Assembly (NCBI GenBank): GCA_015143295.1
Contig: CM026565.1
Coordinates: 11,406,041-11,470,040 of the forward strand
Reading direction: 5' to 3'
Source: Tetracentron sinense
Lineage: Eukaryota > Streptophyta > Magnoliopsida > Trochodendrales > Trochodendraceae
DNA length: 64,000 nucleotides
Shown here: in pieces, positions 57,455 to 64,000 of the stretch
Layout: each line of letters opens with the position of its first letter
How positions within the stretch are numbered: the first letter of the stretch is position 1
Notes under the pieces: model-generated
Databases searched by the model: none
What the model was told of the DNA's origin: nothing
Seen by the model: only the letters and a program-made list of their open reading frames with translations
Position numbers and translations under genes: made by a program

Positions 57455-60115
57455 AAAAAAGACGGGAGTCTGCGTCTGTGTATAGATTATCGTCTGCTGA
57501 ATCAAGCAACGATCAAGAATAAGTATCCTCTCCCCAGGATCGATGATCTATTTGATCAGTTGCAAGGCACCCAAGTGTTTTCAAAGATTGATTTACGATC
57601 CGGCTATCACCAATTGAGGGTCAAAGAAGAAGATATTCAGAAGACAGCATTTCGAACTCGGTATAGTCACTACGAGTTCTTGGTGATGCCTTTTGGACTG
57701 ACAAATGCGCCTACGGCCTTTATGGAGTTGATGAATCGTCTTTTCAGGCCGTACTTGGATCAGTTTATTATGGTATTTATTGATGATATCTTGGTGTACT
57801 CACCTAGTCATAAGAAACACGCTGAGCACTTGAGGATTACGCTACAGACATTAAGAGATAATCAGCTGTATGCTAAGTTCTCCAAGTGCGAGTTTTGGAT
57901 GGAAGAGGTAGCCTTTCTTGGGCATATTGTGTCAAAAAATGGAATATCTGTTGATCCTTCCAAGATTCAGGCAGTAACCGATTGGGCAAAGCCATCCACT
58001 GTTACTGAAGTTCGAAGTTTTCTGGGATTAGCTGGGTATTACCATAGATTTGTAGAAGGTTTCTTGAAAATAGCAGCTCCATTAACGGAATTGACTAAGA
58101 AAGATGTGAAGTTCGAATGGACGACATCTCAGGAGCGAAGCTTTCAAGAATTAAAGAAGAGATTAACAACCGCTCCAGTATTGACAACTCCCTCAGCATC
58201 TGGAGGATTTGAGGTGTATTGTGATGCTTCCAGTAAGGGACTCGGTTGTGTCTTATTGCAAAACAAAAAGGTCATTGCTTATGGTTCGAGACAACTCAAG
58301 ACTCACGAACGGAATTATCCCACGCATGACCTGGAGTTAGCTGCGGTAGTGTTCGCACTAAAAATTTGGAGACATTATCTTTATGGAGAGAAGTTGGTGA
58401 TCTATAGTGATCACAAGATTTTAAAGTATCTATTCTCCCAAAAGGAACTCAATATGCGACAGCGTAGATGGATGGAATTCTTGAAGGATTATGACTATGT
58501 AATCCTATATCATCCTGGTAAGGGTAACGTGGTTGATGATGCCCTGAGTAGAAAGACAGTTGGATCTGTAGCATATATGAGGGCAGAGCGATGGAAGATG
58601 ATCGAAGAATTCAAGAGTTGGAATCTGAGTCTAGGATTCCAGGGTAATAGTGCCAAGTTGGCTAGTGTTCAGGCCAAGCCAATGTTATTACAGAAGATTC
58701 AAGAAGCGCAATTGGAAGATCAGGAGATCAAAGTTATCAGAGATAAGATTCTTCAAGGAAAAATGGGTGATTTTGAAGAATCTGAAGATGGAATACTTCG
58801 ATTGAAAGGTCGAATCTATGTGCCTAGAAATCCTGAGTTGAAGAATGAACTACTCAATGAGGCACATCGATCTCGTTTTGTGGTGCACCCCGGGAGTACA
58901 AAGATGTATCAGGATGTGAAGAATAACTACTGGTGGAACGGCATGAAGAGAGAAATTACAGAGTATGTATCTCGATGCCTTGTTTGTCAGCAAGTCAAGG
59001 CAGAACATTAGAAACTACCTGGATTGTTAAATTCATTGCCTATTCCCGAGTGGAAATGGGAGCACATTACGATGGATTTTGTGGTGGGGTTACCAAAAAC
59101 AAGGAGTGGACATGATGCCGTTTGGGTGATAGTTAATCGATTGACTAAGTCGGCTCACTTTCTTGCTATAAAGGATACTATAACCCTGGAAAATTTATCA
59201 AAGTTGTACATCAAGGAGATTGTGAAGCTGCATGGTGTGCCGATATCTATTGTGTCAGATTGCGATCCGAGATTTACTTCCTGATTTTGGAGGAGCTTGC
59301 AAGAAGCTTTAGGTACGCAGCTAAACATGAGTATAGCTTATCATCCGCAAACCGATGGACAGTCTGAGCGCACAATACAAACTCTAGAAGATATGATGCG
59401 CACTTGCAGTTTGGACTTTTAAGGAAACTGGGATGATCACTTGCCATTGATCGAGTTTACATATAATAACAGTTATCAGGCAAGTATTCAAATGGCTCCT
59501 TACGAGGCCTTGTACGGCAGGAGTTGTCGGTCACCAGTATGTTGGACTGAAGTAGGGGAATGTAAACTACTGGGACCTAAGTTGGTGCAACAAACAACAA
59601 AGAAGATCGAGTTGATTCGATCAAGGTTATTATCTGCACAAAGTCGACAGAAAAGCTATGCAAATGGAAAGCGCCAAGACATAGAGTTTCAAGTTGGCGA
59701 TCATGTCTTCTTGAAAATCTCTCCATCAAAAGGTATTGTACGACTCAGAAAGCGGGGAAAGCTAAGTCCGCGATTCATTGGACCTTTTGAGATTTTGGCT
59801 AAAATAGGAGGTGTAGCCTACCGTTTGGCGTTACCACCAGAGCTGGCAAGGGTTCACAATGTATTCCACATATCCATGTTGAGAAAATATGTACCTGATT
59901 CCTCGCATGTGATACGATATGAACCAATTCAAGTCAGAGAGGACTTAACTTTTGAAGAAAAGCCAGTGATAATTTTGTACCGTAAGGAACAGGTGTTACG
60001 AAACAAAACGATTAAGCTAGTTAAAGTTTTATGGGAACACCATAGCATAGAGGAAGCCACATGGGAACTTGAAGATGACATTAGGAGCAATCATCCTCAG
60101 TTATTTGATGATTAG
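57455..60115 (+). pseudogene. Element F pol: RT, RNase H, integrase, chromodomain-like tail
   Basis: RT has [22 protein letters not shown] and the catalytic FIDD near 57778. RNase H has [12 protein letters not shown] near 58215 and ends with the usual DALSRK. Integrase has the histidine-cysteine zinc region ending CLVCQQ near 58985, the core with SDCDPRFTS near 59255 and NNSYQASIQMAPYEALYGR. The tail VLWEHHSIEEATWELEDDI is chromodomain-like. Stops are TAG at 59009, TGA at 59282 and TAA at 59420. The frame ends at TAG 60113-60115, 46 bases before the 3' LTR. Confidence 0.93.
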
Positions 60116-60148
60116 TGTATATGTAAATTTTGAGAACGAAATTTTTGT

Positions 60149-60161
60149 AAGAAGGGGAGAT
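60149..60161 (+). other. Polypurine tract of element F
   Basis: AAGAAGGGGAGAT lies directly before the 3' LTR. Confidence 0.85.
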
Positions 60162-62940
60162 TGTAACGACCCGGAATTTTAATATAATAAAATTATGTGT
60201 TTATGGGTCCTTAATGGAGGTTAATTAGTTAATTATTTGTTAAATTAATAAAAAGTGAACTTTGCTCGGGATTGAAGTGCACCAAGGAAATCTCCGAATC
60301 GTTTGGCGAAACTCGCACACAGTGTGCCGGTCGACTGCCGGGACACACCCCTACCGTATCGGTTCCGTCATGTACCATTTCACGGGACCGCGGGGCCATT
60401 ATGTGTGATAAAATTGAGAAAAATTGGCAATTTTTATACTTCCAGAAATTAAGTGGGACCCAATATCTGTTAGAAATCCTAATAGAAATCCGTACAGTTG
60501 GCACTAATGCGTGTCGGTCGGCCATAGGGACTAATGTCTGTCGTCTCGGCAGTTAGTTATCTCAAACGAAGAAGCGACAGCGTGTTTTGTGTCCGAAATC
60601 AGAAAATTAGTGGGTTTTGCAATTTTCTTCCAAACTAAAGTGCAGCTATCAAAACTCAAGTATTTTTCCCTGAAATTTTTACAGTAGGTGTCGGACTGCC
60701 CCAAGTTCGGTCACCTAAAGTTTCGTCAAAATCAGATGTCTTTAAGTAGGACTACAGAGGCCGTATACATAAGAGAAAAAAAAATAGTCAAACGGGTCAA
60801 CCGTTGACTTGGTCAACGGGACCATTAAATATGGTCATGTGCATAGCACATGACCTTATCTATATATAAAGGAGGCCAACCTCCCCCATTTTCTCACGTT
60901 TTGTAAACAGGGGAGGTTCTGCCATAGCACTTTAGAGAGAGAAAGTGAGGAGAGAGAAAGGAAGAGAGAGAAAGAGGAGAGAGAAAGGGAGAGAGAGAAA
61001 GGGAAAGGGAGGTCCCCTTAGGGTTTTTCGACGTCCCTGACGCGTTGGCGGCGTCTGATTTTCTCTCTGGCATATCGTTTTGCGTGTAGAGAGAGAAAGA
61101 GAAAAAGGTAGAGAGAGAAAGTTGAGAGAGAAAGTTGCATGCGCTCTACCTTGGGGTCGATCATCCTTCCGAGCGCGCTGGTGGTGTCCGTTTCGACTCT
61201 AGTCGCCTTGAAACGCGTGAAGCAGGTAAAACCCCTCTCTTTTCTTCTCTTTTTTCGCTTATTTTGCTATATTATTTCATGTGATGTATATGCATGTCTT
61301 TTGACGTGAATGAAAAAGGGGCGGAGACCCCTATGTGATGTTGTGATTTTATGTGGTCCCTCGGGAAGCCCAGATCGGGTCCCGGGTAAATTGTATCGCC
61401 ACTCTGGGGTGACGAAAAATTATTTTGCATGTCTTGTAAGGCTATGGAGACATCCATTAGCTTGAAAATGCTCCCTAATGGGACGGTGTGGTACTGGAGT
61501 TAGTTCACGGGCGCAAGGCCCAAGTATTTCAGTTAATCAAGCGAGGCTTGGGTTAACTGGGGTTAACCTGTGGCTAGAAAATCCAACCAGGGTTAAGTAT
61601 AGTCTGTGGTTCCTCTTTGACTAGGTCAGGAGAGACGGTGTCCAGCATGGCCCGGGGTTCCTCCGTGACTGATAGTCGGGAGATGCCGGTCTGTTTGTCT
61701 AGGACGTCCGTGGTGCCTCTTGGACTATGTCAGGAGTGGCGGTGTCCTGCATGGCCCGTGGTTCCTCCGTGACTGGTAGTCAGGAGATGTCGGGGTCCTA
61801 GGGAGTTTAAAGTGGCTAAACATCAGATAGTGTATAGTCCGGGGTTCCTCTCTGGGTGGGTTAGAAGATGTCGGCACCATGTCTATCGGGGTCCCTTCTT
61901 GGTGGAATGTCAGGAGATGTCGGCATTGGTATAGATGTCGGGGTTCCTCCGTAGACTAGCCAGATGATGACGGTAGGCAAGGTGGTCGGGGTTCCTTCAT
62001 AACTGATACTCAGGGCGATGGCGACGAATACACGGTAGATGTGGCCAGTCAATTGAATGGAAAAATATGTCCTTATTGGGTGAATGCCAATGTTGTGTGT
62101 GTAAGCTTCAGATACGAAGTGGTTTGAGTTGGTATACTCAGGGTTGGTGTATTGTCTGAGTTGGTGGACTCGTGGTTCGGTATGGAATCATCGGATTCCA
62201 GGTGAGTTGGGTTGGTATACCCAAGGTTTGGTCATGTTCAGGTGAAAGCCGGAACAGCGTGTGTGAGTCTAAATGACTCAATGTATTATGATTATGATTT
62301 AGAGACTTTAAGCTAAACATTTGTGGGCTGTGGCCAATTAATAGTCTTAGGACTCGAAATGAAACGTGATTGATGATTGAAACGATAATTTGGTAATATA
62401 ATTCATTCATAACTGAACCTCATAATTGGAAAGTAATGTGAGGTCGGGAACCTCTGTTAGGGTGACGTAACCCTAAGTGACCCTAGGGTCACAATTTATT
62501 ATATACTATTCTATTTTACTGTAACATGCAAATTGAACTGCTTATTATATCATTATTGATGCGTGTTATTATGTGGAAAATAGTTTAGAAGGATTGTGGT
62601 TTTATTGGGCTTCATAGCTCACTGACTTTTTGTGTGAGCAGATCTTGGAGCTGCTGACCAGTAAGTGAAAAGTCTATCTGGACATTTTGGAAGCTTGTAC
62701 AAGTTGTACCTGGCGTGATAGAGACGCCTACTTTTGTAAAACAAACTTGATGTAAATAATACAGGTATATGGTTTGTATGATGATTATTGTGATGACAGG
62801 TGTTATTTGCTTTTTGGAAGCATTTGATAAATGTTTAAATTTCCCGCATTTTCGCGGATAAAGTCTTCCGCTTACATGATTTGACGAACGGACACGCATC
62901 TCGGAACTTGATTCCCTAGGCGCGGGTTCGGGGCGTCACA
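60162..62940 (+). mobile_element. Element F, 3' LTR (2779 bases)
   Basis: It runs from TGTAACGACCCGG to GGCGTCACA. It is the partner of 52192-54984. The GA tract and tandem block are repeated here. Confidence 0.94.
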
Positions 62941-62945
62941 TGTTT

Positions 62946-63972
62946 GGAATAATACTGTTCTAAAAATGATTCAAATTTTTGGATGGAAGGTTATGCATGG
63001 TTCTGTCCCCACTGATTATGTGATTCAAAGTGTTGGCATTCCTTTAGTTAGCTGTTGCTCTTGTTGTTCTCAAGGTCACATTGAAACTCTATCTCATTTA
63101 TTATTTCAGAATGATATTGCAAGTGTGATTTGGCGGTTCTTTGTTAACCTTTGTTCTATTCATCCTTATTACAGAGACTCCATTCATTGCTTTCTAATGA
63201 GATGGTTTAGAGCATCTGACAGGTGGCATAATCAAACCCTTTTTTTACTCCCTCTTATAATTATTTGGGAGATTTGGAAGGAAAGATGCAGTCGAAGAAT
63301 TAAAGGAGTGCGTAAGTCGGTTGAAGCGATAAAAATCAGAATTAAGAAATGGATGATTGATTTGGGATCTATCACAACTAGAAAACCTATGGACCTAACT
63401 ATTCTTAATATGGTGGCTTCCCCTATCCAGAGAAGAACTAGAGTTACTTATGTCAAATGGAATGGGCCTACCCAAGGAAGGGTCAAGCTGAATGTAGATG
63501 GAGCTTCCAAGGGCAACCCGGATTTAGCTGGTGAAGGTGGTATTATTTGGGATAATAATGAAGAAATGATTGCTTGTTTCTATGCTTACTATGGCAATTG
63601 TTCTAATTATGTTGTTGAAACTCGAGCACTTTTTGATGGCCTTATTCTTTGCCAAAGTCTTGGCCTTATTCAGGTAGAGGTCGAATCAGATGCCCAGACT
63701 CTTGTTCAAGCTTGGAAAGGTCTTTACCGCCAACCGTGAAATGTTTAGTATTGGAACAAGAATATTAATCAGGGGATGAATATCTGCTACTCTTTTTCTC
63801 ATATCTTTAGGGAAGCTAATATGGTGGCGGATTTTTCAGCTAATTTTGGATGTAGCACTCAACGTTATGGGGAAATTTTCCCTAATCAAGTTATTCCAGT
63901 CAGGCTCAAATCCCTTATATGTTGAGTGATCAAGATGGCCTTGGAAATATTAGACTGGCTTTTAATGATTGA
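62946..63972 (+). pseudogene. LINE ORF2 segment 4: zinc-binding domain and RNase H
   Basis: This is the cysteine-rich RT-associated zinc-binding domain (IFGWKVMHGSVPT, CCSCCSQGHIETLSHLLF) followed by an RNase H of the plant LINE type. It shows VKLNVDGASKGNPDLAGEGGI, an ETRAL helix, ESDAQTLVQAW, and after a stop at 63739 the HIFREANMVADFSANFG block. The last residues SDQDGLGNIRLAFND end at TGA 63970-63972 in a shifted frame. The 3' UTR and poly(A) lie beyond the window. In live relatives the RNase H removes RNA from the RNA-DNA hybrid during insertion. Confidence 0.92.
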
Positions 63973-64000
63973 TTTTCTCTTGCATCTTGTTTTCTTGTAT

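Larger units (their letters stand above)
52192..62940 (+). mobile_element. Element F: Ty3 chromovirus, complete but dead
   Basis: Two LTRs (52192-54984 and 60162-62940) flank a full internal region. The exact duplication TGTTT lies at 52187-52191 and 62941-62945. It differs from A, C, E and G: longer LTRs, no CGATCG array, no intron between gag and protease, and an extra small frame before gag. Five in-frame stops and one frameshift inactivate it. Confidence 0.95.

Overview
The window is plant nuclear repeat DNA, almost certainly from a flowering plant. I find no host gene, no tRNA or rRNA gene and no satellite array. Everything recognisable is retrotransposon sequence of types seen in plant genomes: Ty3/gypsy chromoviruses with a Tekay/Del-like Integrase C-terminus, Ty1/Copia relics, and an L1-type LINE carrying a plant-style C-terminal RNase H. 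A run of exactly 100 N (31484-31583) shows this is a draft assembly. The species cannot be named from the sequence alone.

The layout is a nest about six levels deep. The outermost visible layer is a Copia gag relic on the minus strand (about 3265-4538), next to a Copia-like LTR (1-1491, resuming at 3084) that is split by a solo LTR (1492-3078, duplication CTTGG). The gag is cut at 4539 by an LTR of family B, which is itself cut at about 5079 by a 5'-truncated LINE. The LINE reading frame then runs in four pieces (5079-7362, 21004-21157, 52000-52191, 62946-63972). The DNA between the pieces is later insertions: element A (7363-20998, minus, duplication GAAAC, itself containing solo LTR B1 and within that solo LTR B2); a truncated element C (21158-24014); Copia element D (24015-51999, plus); and element F (52192-62940, plus, duplication TGTTT). 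D contains element E (26104-44370, minus), and E contains element G (30947-37278, duplication CGTCA) and solo LTR H (37448-39656, duplication TCCGT). Most boundaries are fixed by TG...CA LTR ends, five-base target duplications, and a host reading frame that resumes across the insertion.

The autonomous Ty3 elements carry a tRNA-Met-type primer binding site, Gag with zinc knuckles, protease, reverse transcriptase, RNase H, integrase and a chromodomain-like tail, then a polypurine tract. A, E and F are dead, with many stops and frameshifts. G is the youngest: over about 537 comparable bases its LTRs differ by one indel, and its Gag and protease-RT-RNase H frames are open.

Two features stand out. 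First, A, E and G share a 136-149 base non-coding segment with GT...AG ends exactly between Gag and protease. In G its removal joins two open frames in phase, and F, which lacks it, is continuous at the homologous codon. It looks like a spliceosomal intron that could set the Gag to Gag-Pol ratio. Second, the LTRs carry arrays of short palindromes spaced about 20-22 bases apart (two helical turns) at one fixed place in U3. In most LTRs the unit is like ACCGATCGATCGGT. In B2 the same slot, between the same conserved flanks, is filled by unrelated units (a 26-base tandem repeat, then ACAACG-N4-CGTTGT hairpins every 22 bases). The Copia-like LTR has GGGTCGACCC units in the same two-cluster arrangement. 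This suggests an exchangeable U3 cassette.
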